Origin: Bidens hawaiensis
Lineage: Eukaryota > Streptophyta > Magnoliopsida > Asterales > Asteraceae
Direction of reading: 5' to 3'
Assembly: GCA_021521415.1 (NCBI GenBank)
Contig: JAIQDT010003762.1
Coordinates: forward strand, 220,181-284,180
Length of the DNA: 64,000 bases
A program made the translations under genes and the position numbers. Positions 20,287-32,700 of this stretch are shown piece after piece (the stretch's first letter is position 1; the number at the start of each line of letters is the position of its first letter). The notes beneath the pieces are model-generated. The model saw nothing but the letters and a program-made list of their open reading frames with translations. It was not told the origin of the DNA and ran no database searches.

Positions 20287-22019
20287 CCGAATAACCCGAA
20301 CCGAATAACCTGAATAATCCATTATCCGATTCGATGAACACCCCTAATTTACACACTTCCACATACTTCTCTTTCAAAGAAATTTGGACATTTGGTTGAT
20401 AAAGAGTCTTTTGTTATCTTATATCTATCATCTTCTTACTTACTCTCAAATGTTTTAATCCAATAATTTTCTAATAATTCAGTTTTCTTCCAATTTTTTT
20501 ATTATAAGTTTAATAAGCATCTAACGGGTAAAAAAGATTTTAAAAAATTTATTAAAGTATTTTATTATAAGTTTAATTAGCACCTTTTGTTGGAAGCTAG
20601 TTCAAAGTTGATCTCTACCCAAAGAATTCTACTTTTTTCATAATAAAGTTGGATCAAAAGTGAGTGTATGCAATAACAACGAACAATTGCTTAATAACTT
20701 TAATTTCTGATTAGGGTTCTTCAGCCTTTGTTTGATTACAGACTTTGGCGAATATACTCGTTTATTTTTTACATATTGACAGATTGATCCTTATAAAATT
20801 TACAAATACAAAACTGACTGAAACTTGACTTTCTAACATTTAGAACAGAATTATAAAGTAAACTTACTGACAATTTATTAAACCAACATGTCATGCCACT
20901 TTAAACATGGTTAAAATAATAACTATTAAGTCTAACAGTCACCCCTTATCTTTTACTTAAGTTTGAATCCTCTTTTGGTGCACTTATTCCATACTTGCTA
21001 CTTTTCACGGCTCTTTGAATTGATTTGCTTCATCCTACCTCCTTGCATACCATCTATTTCTGAAAAATACTTTTGAAAATACGTTAACACAAAGCTGATG
21101 AATGACGTCATTGGCTCAAGAGAATTTTATAATACAAAGCACATTAAGATTTAAGACACATAAAATCTGGTAGTTCCAGCATCTCAACGGAAGCACACAC
21201 CATATGTGGTAACAACTTACAACCTGTAATCATTTATACACACTAAGCCATCTCATCAGCAGTACGGTCACACCATGATGGGTTTACGGTGAGTACGGCT
21301 ACAATATGCCTAGTGTAACACATTTACAACTGGATACATTTATAAGTCTACTCATAGCCCATGCTTTGTTAAAACTTAAAAGCACTACCTTATATATCAA
21401 AAATGATTTTAAAAGGATCAGTATATTCAATTCCTTTATAAATCTTTTTAGACTCTTAAAATGTGAATAGACATTCACGGATTTAAAAGAGTAAGTGTAG
21501 ACTCATTGGAAAAGTTGAACATATTCACCTTGTTAATTTCTTGAATTGTCAGTCATTCCCGATACTATTTATGTTCTTGAGCCAATAGTTGCATAATAGG
21601 TTCGCATCAAATACCTAAATCATCGTATGACATGGTTTTCTACCTTTACGGGGCCTAGTTTATAGTTTGAAACATTGTTTGAGAATGTTGCATTCATTTA
21701 ACGGGCTCAAAACTTTATTCTCATTAAAATATTAAAAATTACCTTTAGACGGGCCGTCACATACTTTAGGTGGTCCGTCAAACGTTTGTTAATTAGAATT
21801 ACGTAACATCTCATTAAATTAAAAAATTAAACCCGAATACATATTTATTTGGGCTCCATGAAAACTGAAGACATGATTATGAAAATTAAATGGTGAAATA
21901 TTATGGGCTGAAGTTAATTAAATAGAAGCCTGTTGAATAAAAGTGAAGCTGCCATGAATATGTTCGTTTTGGTGACACCATCCACTTTCTCTTTAAATTA
22001 TATTTCCAAAGTTTTTATT

Positions 22020-22500
22020 TTTTTCATTCTACAAAAACCTATAAAACAAAATAAAACAATTTAATCTTATTTGTTTAATAATAATAATATCCATGCAAAT
22101 AATAATAATTAGTATGCAATTAACGTATATTAAAACAAGTTCAAATACGAGCACATAAATTAAGTCGTTCAATATTTATTATTGTTTAGTCGAATTACTT
22201 GTTTTCATTTGAAACATTTAAGACCAAGATATAAACCTCTTAGGAATAACATTTAATAAAAACTAAGCCTATTAATTTGAAATGATGGTATTGTGAATAT
22301 TTGAGGGTTGATAGACAAGTGAAGTTGTCATGTTAAAAGTGATTTGCCATCCTTAAGAATCAGGCTAGAATGGATAGTTGGATTGGAAACCGGCTTATTA
22401 TATAATTGGTTCGTTCGGGAATTTCAACCGTTTTCATTTGAATCGTCAGTTGGATCGGATGTCAATTATATTAATTTTCGGATCTTAATTACTTATTTCT
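22020..22500 (+). repeat. Diverged direct repeat, left member
   Basis: Collinear with 24935-25430: both contain TTTAATAAAAAC(T/G)AAGC, GAGGGTTGATAGA, and AGAATGG followed by TTGGA(T/C)TGGAAA and GAATCGT(C/T)AGTTGGATCG. Roughly three quarters identical by eye. Probably two copies of an old transposable element; no termini identified. Confidence 0.55.
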
Positions 22501-24934
22501 GTACATTTCGTACCAAGCTAAGAAATTTAAGCATTAGCCGGTTCTTTTTGGTATGGAAAATAATAGAAGTAAGACGGGTTTCACTTTCTTACCAACCAAA
22601 AGTTGGCACGTAACACGTACAATAGGGTAATTTTTAGCCTACAAATGCAGGTTTTAGCCTATAAAACAAACAACAAAGTAGAGAGAAGACAGCTAAGCCG
22701 TCCTGAACCTTTTAGCGTACAAGATAGACTGCTATAGAAATGCATATGTAGGATAAGCTTAGCCTAAATGTGCATGTGTTAAATCTTGTCTAGTCAGAGG
22801 GTGAGTCACTAACTTTTTTTAATCAATTTTTAGTGCCAAAAAGCGTCAATTAAGGCTTAACCTTATTGGCATATGTGGCGACTTCAAATTGGTTAAATTT
22901 GAAAATGTTAAGAAGAAAAGTTAATGTCGATTTTTAATAGAAAAAAAGGGTTAAAATGTATATTTTGATAATTTTCCTTTAGAATTTTTGTTTAATCACA
23001 CGTTAATGTGATATGCTAATAGGCCCATACCTATTGTCCTTGCATGTTAACATCCATTACAAGCCATTATGTGCACTAGGGATGCATAGCCAACGTCTCA
23101 CAATTACGTATATGCAACATTAAGTGTATTCAAACTATTATAAGACCTGACCAATCCTGCACTGCCATATCATTTTACTCTGAATTACGCTTGACTACCC
23201 TAATAGGTGGTGACACAACCCTAAATACTCAAAAGAATTTTATTTTTTATTTAAAATAACTAAACAAAATTAAACATAAACAAATAAAAACTTTGATAAT
23301 AAATAAAATAAAGATTACAAATTACAAACTAAAAAGAAAAATAATTAATAAAACGTAAATACAAAATTAAAAATAATATTCGTCGTTGAGTACTTGAGTT
23401 ACACCAGATCTAGAATTTCAAGATAGTTTGTGAGACCTGTACGGAGATGACAATAACATAAATAACTATAACAATAATAACATGCTGCCACGGGTTTAGA
23501 TGATCATGGTTTTTTAATCCAAAAGTGTCAAATGTGATACTAATAAAATAATTTTCTAAAAAGCAAATTTTATATTACAATTAACTAAAAGAACATGTGT
23601 AAATGGCATGAACCGTAAATAAAAAATAAATAAATAGTGGATATAAGGTAAAATGATTTTCACAAAAAAAGGTAAGTATTCTTGATAGTTTTACTATCCC
23701 CATCTTTATAACTACACTAAAAAATATTATATATTTTTTTTCATTTTCAGTTAAATAAAACATTTTTTTATACTTTTATCATTACATTTTTTTTCTCCTC
23801 AACTCAAATCAATTTTCAAAAAACATTAAAAAATTATAAATTATTAACAGTGTTTCTCTAAATTTACTCGTGAATATAAATTTTTCTCTCTCATCAGCTG
23901 ACTACTACTTAAAACTATATACAATATAGATAACATATTCACATAAAATACGAAATGTGAATGCTCTAAAAAAATGAACAAATGGACAGGACAAACTTTT
24001 TCTTCTACATTAATTGAAACAAAAAAAGAAAAAAAATATTAAATGACATGATCAAATGGTCACCACAAAAGTTACCCGCGAGGGTAAAGACGAGGGGTGA
24101 CGGGGGTGTTCACCGTAGGCCTGAGCTACCAGAGATGGGTGCCTGAGTGGGCGGTGCACTGCATAAGACCAGCCTCTCGGGCTCACAATTGTTAAAGAAA
24201 GTTATACGTGTGTCTATAGAACCAAAGGTTTTAGGCTTAATTTCTAGGAGTGACTTTTTTTTAAAATAGAATTTATATGAATTCCTGAGGTTGTATTAGG
24301 GCCCACTTTTTTTTATGACGACCTTACGAATGGGTGTTGGTGTTGTTGTTGTTGTTGACTAACTTATCATTGCGTGCTTTCCAAATGCATCATAAAATCT
24401 CCATAAAAATGTGTGCATTAGTTTCTTGATCGGTTTTGACGAGGTTAGTGCTTTGGGAATTTAACAATCACTAGACTGAACCCCCCCTATCCCCAAATCA
24501 ACAATACTCATGAATACGTCATCTATATAGGTTAATGTCATTAAAAGATATTTTTCATCTCATCAATATCAACTTTTTTTTTACCATAACACATATGTAA
24601 TGGATAATATATCTTAATGTCCATTCAATAATTACAATTTCAAAACACATGTAGACTTTATTGTAAAAACGCATATGCCCTTATAACTCCCCATAATGCC
24701 CAAGGAGGATGGTGTAGCGACTTTATCCGTCTCTATAATGCATTAATGTCCATATAATATCTCCTTACGCATCGCCTTAAAGATCGAAAATAAAAGAGTT
24801 GTTACTTGCTAGCAATCTTAGCTTCTTTTGTGTCCAAAAAATATCTTTATCATAAGAATTGCACCGACTTTTTTTTATTTCTTTTGGACTTCCTTCGATG
24901 GCAGCTTCACTTTTAATTCAATAGGCTTCTATCT

Positions 24935-25430
24935 ATTTTTATACAAAAACCTTTACAAAGATTAAAAGTTTTAACCTAATATGTTTTATAATAATATCGA
25001 TGCATTTAACTATAAATGATATGCATTTAAAAAGTGGATAAAAATGACTAAATAAAACCTTTCAATGGCTATATTATGAAGTCAAATTACTCATTTTAAT
25101 TCGTTTTTACTTGAAACCTTTAAGATCTAAACATAAATTTATTAGAACTTAAGAGTAATATTTAATAAAAACGAAGCTTATTAATTTGAAATTTTGGTGT
25201 GGCAAATGTTGGAGGGTTGATAGATGAATCAAGTTGTCAAGTTAAATGTTACCTGTCATTCATTCTCTTAAGTACCGGACTAGAATGGTTGGTTGGACTG
25301 GAAATCGGCTTATAAAACTGGTTCACGGGGTTATTTGAATCGTTTTCATATGAATCGTTAGTTGGATCGTATGCCAATTCCTATTTAATTTTCAGATGTT
25401 ATTTACTTATTTCCTTACATTTCGAATTTC
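24935..25430 (+). repeat. Diverged direct repeat, right member
   Basis: Partner of 22020-22500. Just before it, GATGGCAGCTTCACTTTTAA (about 24898) is the near-complement of AAAAGTGAAGCTGCCAT at about 21941. The pair is therefore accompanied by a short inverted match. Confidence 0.55.
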
Positions 25431-25721
25431 AGCTTCATTCATTATGCTATTTTAACAACTAACTAAATTAAAATACATTCCTCGGTTAGAAAGTCCTTAT
25501 AAGAAAAAAAAAAGAAGCAGCAAAATTACATACTACCAAATGGGTTTTTTAACCACACTACCTATTCATTCTAGTTTTTATTAACGCCATAAACACACAA
25601 CCTAATATAAGCGGTTTATATTTGACAAAGCTAATACTTTTTTTAAGTGAGATAGTGTGTATAAATATATTTAAATAAAATAATTTTCTTGCTTTATTTG
25701 ATGCACATTGTTTAATTAAAT

Positions 25722-25889
25722 ATTCAAATCAAGTACTTCAAAAAATCTTTTTCAATCGACAAAATAGTTAAACTGTTTAATCTTTCTTTTGACATTGTAG
25801 ATCTTAAATAATTCGTAATCAGCTGTAATTTTGAAAAGCTGCGTTTACAAAAACCATGAGTTATGGGAATAATTAACATAATTCTATTG

Positions 25890-25971
<82 letters not shown>

Positions 25972-27540
25972 TTTTGAAGAGAACTAAAAGTTTGAATATA
26001 ACTCTATAAACAGTTTGACCTTCCATTTACCAAACTTTCAACGACAGAAACCATATTAATTATTATTCATTTATTTACTAAAGCTAATATTAATATATAC
26101 AAACCTTTTTAAAATGGGAGCCTTAATTTCAGAGGGCCTCAAGCTAGGTTTTTGGTTGGGTTATAATGTTATATGGTCCATTGGTTCGTCTGGCCCTCAT
26201 CTCTTGTCATATCATTTTCTTATGATAACATCGCTGAACGTTAATGAATTTTGAATTCGAAACAGATGGCATGGCACGTTTCATCACTTTCATGACTTAA
26301 GGATGCTTGAAGTAATTTGTTTGTTTTTATTTTTATAGTTTTGTCTCATTTGTATTTGGTTTTATGGTAATATCCACTTGTCCAGAAGAGGGGAGGCAGT
26401 AGTATTTAATATTTTAATCCTCTTTTGAGTTTTTATATATTTACAAGGGTACTGGCCCTTTTTCCAAAAGAGAAAAAATAAATAAATTATATAGTTAAGT
26501 GGAGGATGTTACTTGCACTCTTTTTATGTTTTGTACAAGCTCTTGGTGCAAAATATCAAACTATTACTACTACTAGTAGATGCTTTGCGGCTGCGGCGCT
26601 GCCACTACAACTTTAAAAGTTTATTTGTTTGGAGTTTTGCCATGTAAGTTTCAAATATTTCTCTTTCCATCCCTTAAATTTATTTACTACTTTGGTACGT
26701 ATCTAATTTTGTTACAACGTAACAAATCGAACCAATACCAACTAACTTTTCCATCACAACACACGGTAGCTTTAGAACATGCTATGCATCAGTAACCAAA
26801 TTTCAAAAGTGTTCCAATTAAGTCACTCAACTTTTAAAAAGTATTCAAATTAAGTCACTCAACTTTCATATTTTATTAAATTAAAGGTTTTAACATGTTT
26901 TTTTAGCATTTTTCTTTTTTGTATCACATAGGAAATATTTTTATCTTTTTTTTAATGTTGACGTTGAGTGACGACGTGAATTTTATTTTTTATTTTTGAA
27001 TTTTGAAATAATTAACGTTTTTTTAATTTTTTTTAAATATAACTACATATATTGCAAATTCCGACCCCCACATCTTATCCTCCATTTCTTTCTTGACGTA
27101 TAAAAAAATCGGTGAGACTCGATTTGAAGATTTAGTGACCCGATTAGAGAAAAATACGCATGAGTGATCTAATTGGAACACTTTTAAAAGTTGGTTACTA
27201 TTTTATGAGATATTATATAAATGATTACAAAGCACAAGTTTGGTGTCACAAAGTTTTTATTAATTTTTTTTTGGATTTTAGGTATATTCATATAGGAATC
27301 AATGTACTTATCATGTGGTGGGATGGTGAATGGTGATTTACTTAAGGCTTTGGTGTATGTATGTTTTGTGCATGATCGAGTCCACTCTACAACTAAGTTT
27401 TTGGTTAAATTTTCTTCTTTTGTGTTCTCTGTGTTTGACTATATGGCACCTCTCTTTTTCTAAACTTTTGGATTAATTAGTTATTGTTTATACCTTTTTT
27501 TTATATTTTAAATATGCTTGTTTCTTTTTTTTTTTTTAAA
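25722..27540. other. Single-copy region left of the second UGT: (AT)38 tract and a MITE
   Basis: Starts where cassette similarity ends (ATTCA at 25722-25726). An uninterrupted AT dinucleotide tract of about 76 bp lies at 25893-25968. A MITE lies at 26791-27199 and is listed separately. From 26000 to 26790 and from 27200 to 27540 I see only AT-rich sequence. Open frames here are low-complexity or isolated and are not called. Confidence 0.6.
26791..27199. mobile_element. MITE with 38-bp terminal inverted repeats
   Basis: The left end AGTAACCAAATTTCAAAAGT and its continuation to 26828 is matched, with about four mismatches, by the reverse complement of 27162-27199. About 409 bp, no coding capacity. 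The inner GTCACTCAACTTT words recur as direct repeats near 26821 and 26857. No clear target duplication, so the superfamily is left open. Confidence 0.7.
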
Positions 27541-28019
27541 AAATAGGTGTCGAGCGCTCGAATTTGTGTCAACTTACAGCCACATTGTACGGGTTTTACC
27601 ATAAGTTACACAACTGTCAATACTATTCCGCGTATTTACTTTTTTGGGTGTATTATTGTTACAGTTACGAACCTAACCAATCAAACGAAATTCGGGTCAT
27701 TGCACCACCGCAACTTGACGGGTTGTTACCTGGTCGTTATTATTATCATTGTTATCAATATATCAAATCAACTCCTTCTACACAATAGATCACATTGCCC
27801 CACCCATAATCAAAGAGAACCAATCACCACAGAAATAATTGATTTCATTTACTCCTATGCACATATATACAAATGATCTGATCATGTGAAAACGTTGCCT
27901 TTGATTTCACCACCAATCATAAATTATGATATTCCCATTTTCAAGATTGTTCTAGCTTTAAATATCAACTCACTCTTGGTTCATCTAATCATACACACTC
28001 ACTCTTTCATACCAATTAC
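27541..28019 (+). promoter_or_regulatory. Upstream region of the plus-strand UGT
   Basis: Probable promoter and 5' UTR. CTTTAAATATC at about 27956 is a possible TATA box 60 bp before the ATG; no stronger candidate is near. Short open frames here are not in a gene-like context. Confidence 0.4.
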
Positions 28020-29480
28020 ATGGATCAAGATAATAACAATAACAATAACAATAACAATAATAATAAGCTTCATGTAGCAATAATCTCTAGCCCTGGAATG
28101 GGCCATTTACTACCCGTATTATTACTCGGTAATCGTCTAGCCACCCATCATCACCTCCAGGTCACCATCCTCGCAGTCTCCACCCAAACATCACCCGTCG
28201 AATCACAACTCTTCAACTCCCACACCGACTCCACCCGCATCAACTTAATCAAAATCCCATCACCAGACATCTCTAACCTACCCCAACCCAATGACACCGT
28301 GGTCACACAACTCGCAATCATGATGCGAGAAGCGAGAACTAGTATTCGGTCAACCATATCCGCTATGTGCCCGCGTCCAAACGTTCTCATCGCCGACTTA
28401 TTCTCTAGTGAATCACTTCCTATAGCAAATGAGTTTCACATGCAAAAATATGTATATGTCCCTTGCAATGCACGTTTTGTGGCATTGACTATGTATTTAC
28501 CTATTCTAGATAATCAAGTCAAAGGTCAACACGTTGACCAGACCGAACCGCTTAGGATTCCCGGGTGTGTACCGGTTCAAGTTAAAGATGTGCCTGACCC
28601 GATGCTGGACCGGAACAACCGGCAATACCATGAGTATGTTAAAATGGGAGTCAACTTCACAAGCTTAAGTGATGGGATTTTGGTAAACACATGGAGGGAT
28701 CTAGATCAAACAACTATCGACGCGTTAAAGTATGACGAAGCCTTGCGATCCGTTGTGAAGGTTCCGGTTTATGATATTGGACCTTTGGCTAGAGAGGCAG
28801 ATCCGCCCTATTTAGAGAGAAATAAAGTAATTGAGTGGCTTGACATGCAGCCGCTGGAATCCGTGCTTTTCGTATCATTTGGGAGTGGAGGGACGCCCTC
28901 GGCTAAGCAAATAACCGAGTTGGCTTGGGGTTTGGAGTTGAGCGGACAAAGATTTGTGTGGGTGATACGTCCACCGGCTGGCAGTGTGAAGGACAGTATG
29001 TTCTTCACTGCTGGGTCTGGTCCAGATGGACCACCAGACTTCCTTCCAGAAGGTTTTCTGGACCGGACTCAGGACCAGGGTTTAGTTGTCCCTTTATGGG
29101 CCCCACAAGTGAGAATATTGAACCATATATCCGTTGGTGGGTTTTTGACACATTGTGGGTTGAATTCGGTTTACGAGAGTACTAGAGGTGGGGTGCCTAT
29201 GATTGCATGGCCGTTGTACTCAGAGCAGAGACTAAATGCTACCCTACTGACAGACGAGTTGGGGGTTGCGGTTAGGCCTGCGGTGTGCCCAGCCGAGAAA
29301 GAAGTGGAGAGAGATGAGATAGAGAAAATGGTTAGGAGTTTGATGGAGGGTGAAGAAGGAAAGAAGATGAGAAAGAATGTGAAATCATTAAGGGAAAGTG
29401 GTAATCAAGCATTGATGATTAATGGTTCATCATATAAATCAATGTGTGAGTTTATCACTCGTTGTCAATTGAAGATCTAG
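28020..29480 (+). CDS. UGT72-like UDP-glycosyltransferase, diverged paralogue with poly-Asn N-terminus
   Basis: Intronless, 486 aa. It aligns without visible gaps to the 475-aa UGTs except for 11 extra residues: after MDQD there is a run of 11 Asn (residues 5-15) encoded by a mixed AAC/AAT microsatellite. Catalytic His29 (SSPGMGHLLP) and Asp126 (LIADLFSSES) are present. The PSPG box runs Trp360-Gln403 and again has Leu (381) at position 22 (HCGLNS). Gln44 is kept. Overall roughly three quarters identical to the other UGTs by eye, so it is an older duplicate, on the opposite strand. It lies in the 28.5 kb duplicated segment but outside the 13 kb amplified unit; a second copy would be expected right of the window. 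Confidence 0.95.
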   Translation: MDQDNNNNNNNNNNNKLHVAIISSPGMGHLLPVLLLGNRLATHHHLQVTILAVSTQTSPVESQLFNSHTDSTRINLIKIPSPDISNLPQPNDTVVTQLAIMMREARTSIRSTISAMCPRPNVLIADLFSSESLPIANEFHMQKYVYVPCNARFVALTMYLPILDNQVKGQHVDQTEPLRIPGCVPVQVKDVPDPMLDRNNRQYHEYVKMGVNFTSLSDGILVNTWRDLDQTTIDALKYDEALRSVVKVPVYDIGPLAREADPPYLERNKVIEWLDMQPLESVLFVSFGSGGTPSAKQITELAWGLELSGQRFVWVIRPPAGSVKDSMFFTAGSGPDGPPDFLPEGFLDRTQDQGLVVPLWAPQVRILNHISVGGFLTHCGLNSVYESTRGGVPMIAWPLYSEQRLNATLLTDELGVAVRPAVCPAEKEVERDEIEKMVRSLMEGEEGKKMRKNVKSLRESGNQALMINGSSYKSMCEFITRCQLKI

Positions 29481-31655
29481 TAGTTTTCGATATTAATTAT
29501 CTTGTAACGATTTAATAGTATCTTCTTGTAGAGTGTGTGTACTTTCTTTAATATTATGTTTGCTATTCACATGGTAGTGATTATTTATTATCTGCATGTC
29601 ATTTTAAATGAAGTGATTATTTATGTTTCCTACTTAGGCGAATTTAGCTTTTTTACATTAATGTTGTAGAAGTAAACTATTTCTTTCATGGGAGAATTAC
29701 ATGTATCTTCTTATTTTAAAACCGAACTACATATATATATTCGGTTCCAAACTTAAATCACATACGTCTCATTCTTTTATAAAGAAAATTCTTGATTGCC
29801 CCCAATTCGTTTAAACCTTACTGATCATCTGATTCTTCATCCTTGCGAAACCTCAACATAACCGCCGACGATTGTTTGTGAACGGAGATTCCATCACTGA
29901 TTGTCATCAGTGATCCCGCTCCCAGAGTCCCAGTTGCGATTTAAAGCAATCTCCGGTAGGGACGTAGGGCTGTTAATCGGGTCAACCAGTTCAGGTTTCG
30001 GATTAGTCAAGTTAAAAGAATAGAAAAAAAAGATCACGTTGCGAATTTAGCCTTTTCAATTTACTTACATATTTTTTATTTTAAAAATTATATCATGACC
30101 CGCAGTTAAACGAATGTATTATGGATCAATATGATATTTTATTTGAAATGATCATTTAGAAGATATATTTTGAAAGTTAAAAAGTATAAGAACAAATTAT
30201 ATCATGAAAATTTTTATGTAGGCCATTCGGGTTATTCGGTTTAACACGTAACATTTTTTAACATAAAAATAAACCTGAAATCTGGTCCTAGCTATAATTT
30301 AGGTTTGTCGGGTTAACTCGATTAACCTATTAACAAATGCACAAGGAGCCTTCAACATTTAAAAATGTGAAAGGAGCACCTTCTCCACCCTAAGAGTATT
30401 AGGGCATAGTGTATGGAGGATAATGAAGAGTTATTGAGAGAAGTGAGTATTTGACCAACGAGGGAGTGAGATCTCAAACTTGAGGAGTACAATGAAGATT
30501 TATTTTGAACATATAAATATATCAATATATTTATAAACAAACAAATAAATAAAAATACATAAATTTCATTGATTTATAATACAAAAAACATTCAACAATT
30601 AAACAAAAATACCTAAAAGTACTATTTCTAATTCTAACGGCTTTTGATTTCCGTTGTCACTTGTAGCTTTTTTTTTTCTTAGGTCCAATATATCTCAACA
30701 TATTATGCCACCTCGAATAGATTTGATGGGCAGAACGATCTCTTGCTCCAGTTCTTCTTGATAGTGCCATGGTCGTGACCTCCTAATACTTGGTTGGGGA
30801 ATATGATTTGATTGTTTCATCGCATGAAATTGTTTGTAGAGTACGAGTAGTATTTTTGAAAAAAAAAATATATGTATAAATGTGATAGAGATATAAGATA
30901 AGAAAGTGTGTTTTATGTAAAAAGACTAGAAAAACAAGTGTGTTAATTTAGTTTTAAAAACAATTTATAAGTTTTTTTTTATTTATTAAACAGTCATTTA
31001 ACCGTTGATCAATGGATATTCTCGTCACCATCTTCGACTTTACTAATCCGAAATGGCTATCCGATTTAGGATTTAGCTACCTGAAGGGTTGATAGGGATA
31101 CAACCGACCAACTAGAAGCTATGTGATGCCAACCGACCAGAACACCCTAAATTATAAATTAGGGGGTGCATTTTACCGACAAAAATAATAATAAAATAAA
31201 AGCCCATATATGTTATATATGATAGCATTTATTTCAGAAACAAAGGATCACCAATCCTCTAATTTCATGGGATGGGTAGTCAACATCTCACAATAAATAA
31301 CGTAATGGGGTTCTAATATAAACCGCTGAAATATACAAATGCTTTCAATATGTAGACCCTAGTAATTTTTTTTCCGAACAACTCTCATTAGACAACTAGC
31401 ACCGACAAAACAATTAAACAACACCTTCAAAAAAGGCGACCATGAAGATCCCGGACCATCCAAACCCATTGTGTAACATCCTATGTAAATCTCACATCGG
31501 TCGTGGACAAGAGAGATCCTTGGTTCATAAGTAAAAATGTTATAATTTTTTCTAGGCCTAACTTATTTATTATGCTAATTTTTATTTTATATATGGTTTT
31601 AATTATTTCTTTTCTATAAAACTTCAAGCGAGTTCGTGTAGTACTTTAATATATG
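29481..31655. other. Single-copy intergenic region right of the plus-strand UGT
   Basis: 29481-29960 holds the UGT 3' region and unassigned sequence. 29966-30340 begins AGGGCTGTTAATCGGGT and ends with a loosely complementary GTTAACTCGATTAACC, a possible small non-autonomous element. 30385-30860 has MITE-like AT-rich sequence (starting TTAGGGCATAGTGTATGG) with no partner end found. About 31200-31300 is another member of the AACGTCTCACAA-type dispersed motif. No gene seen. Confidence 0.4.
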
Positions 31656-32700
31656 ATACTAGCTTTTGCACCCGTGTATTACACGGAATTTGTCAAATGA
31701 TAAAATAAATAAGTTCTGTTATTTCAAAAAAATAAACAAAATGAAAGGTAAAAATAAATTAAAAAATCAGGTATGATATTTTAATTGTGATTCTTAAAAT
31801 ACTTTTCATTATTGAAAATGCTTGTAGCTTAACATACCACATAATAAATCTAAAAGATTCATTGATGATGATAAACCGATCGAGTGGCTATAAATGCAAG
31901 TGCATACACAAGCCTTTGTGGCTATATTAGTTTTTATTGAATTTTTTTGAAATGAACCAAAGTCACCATTTTTTAAAATGATCCATACGTATTTGATGAT
32001 TGCCTCATGTCAAATCAGAACGAAACATTTGATACAATTGTAGTCCGACATGCAACATACACAATTTGGTAATAGGATTGCATGTCCAAAAGGTGTCTTC
32101 ACATTAAGCGCAACATGTGATACAAATTTTGTATACAAAGAAGTATTTTCAAATTTGTAAACATCATTTTAAGGTCTCATTTACCATGTAAATTAATGTA
32201 TTAGACAAAGTAAACGATTTATGAATTATAAAATTTTCACGTCTCACGACTTATAAAATGTATCTTCTTCATGTTTCACTATGTGTACTACACATGGTGA
32301 ATAATATGAACTTAATGTAATTTTTTGTGTAACCATGTTTAAAAGATGATGATCAATGTGCATATAGACAATAATCTATAGTATAATGTCATCAAATTAC
32401 ATATATGCACACCTAAATATATACTTTATGCAATGTTATAAAACCACAACCAACCCAATAATTGATTATATTTAGCATCAATTCTTCTTGAATGGTGATT
32501 ATAAACGTGGCATTTATACACCTTTAAATAGTTAATAAAATCCATCTAACGATGCTATAACTCAACTGATAAAATGGTTTTGACTAATGGATAGTTAGGA
32601 TGAATGAGATGAGATATTAGGAATTATGATGAAAAATTAGGCTATGAGTGAGTGTAGGCTTGACACCTAAGCATCAACACTTTGTTTATTAGTAGAGTAA
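31655..32700 (+). mobile_element. Non-autonomous repeat, CTAGCTTTTGCACCCGTGTA family
   Basis: Begins CTAGCTTTTGCACCCGTGTA with a hairpin-prone CCCGTGTATTACACGG. It ends after TTGACACCTAAGC(A/T)TCAA and TTTATTAGTA. The same start and end occur at 15202-15608 and 16220-16630 inside the tandem 1 kb repeats, with a different-length middle. No coding frame or target duplication seen, so the class is undetermined. Confidence 0.55.

Larger units (their letters stand above)
14417..20339. mobile_element. 5,923 bp block of nested elements present only in cassette 1
   Basis: In the other cassettes GGGAAC is followed directly by ACCCCTAATTT (42555-42570, 55630-55645). In cassette 1 these are 5.9 kb apart, with AAC at both edges (14414-14416 and 20337-20339). 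The block contains a 1.03 kb tandem duplication, an unidentified region, the 3' half of a retroelement with an LTR, and a solo LTR. The right edge TGAACACCCC is the terminus of an element whose other end GGGGTGTTCA occurs at 14949 and 15975. The sequence left in cassettes 2 and 3 therefore looks like a scar, which favours loss there over gain here. Confidence 0.75.
20340..25721. other. Spacer of cassette 1, no gene recognised
   Basis: AT-rich and conserved at 42561-47951 and 55636-61029 with over 98 percent identity by eye, yet without a convincing gene. The 89-codon frame at 22344-22613 is kept in all copies but begins in no gene context. It lies in a diverged direct repeat, so I do not call it coding. 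Contents seen: a dispersed motif at about 23010-23105, a GC-richer unidentified stretch at 24080-24190 (GACGGGGGTGTTCACCGTAG), a (GTT)n tract at about 24340, and the direct repeat pair listed separately. Confidence 0.5.

Noticed and set aside
22344..22613. 89-codon frame conserved in three cassettes
   Set aside because: Conservation follows from recent duplication; it overlaps a diverged direct repeat, has no recognised domain and no gene context.
24060..24200. SINE or tRNA-derived element in the GC-richer stretch
   Set aside because: Some resemblance in composition, but no B box or poly-A end that I can support.
25724..26026. 100-codon minus-strand frame with an Ile-Tyr run
   Set aside because: Produced by reading through the (AT)n tract.
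27547..28077. Short overlapping frames upstream of the plus-strand UGT
   Set aside because: Low-complexity promoter sequence; the last overlaps the Asn tract of the UGT in another frame.
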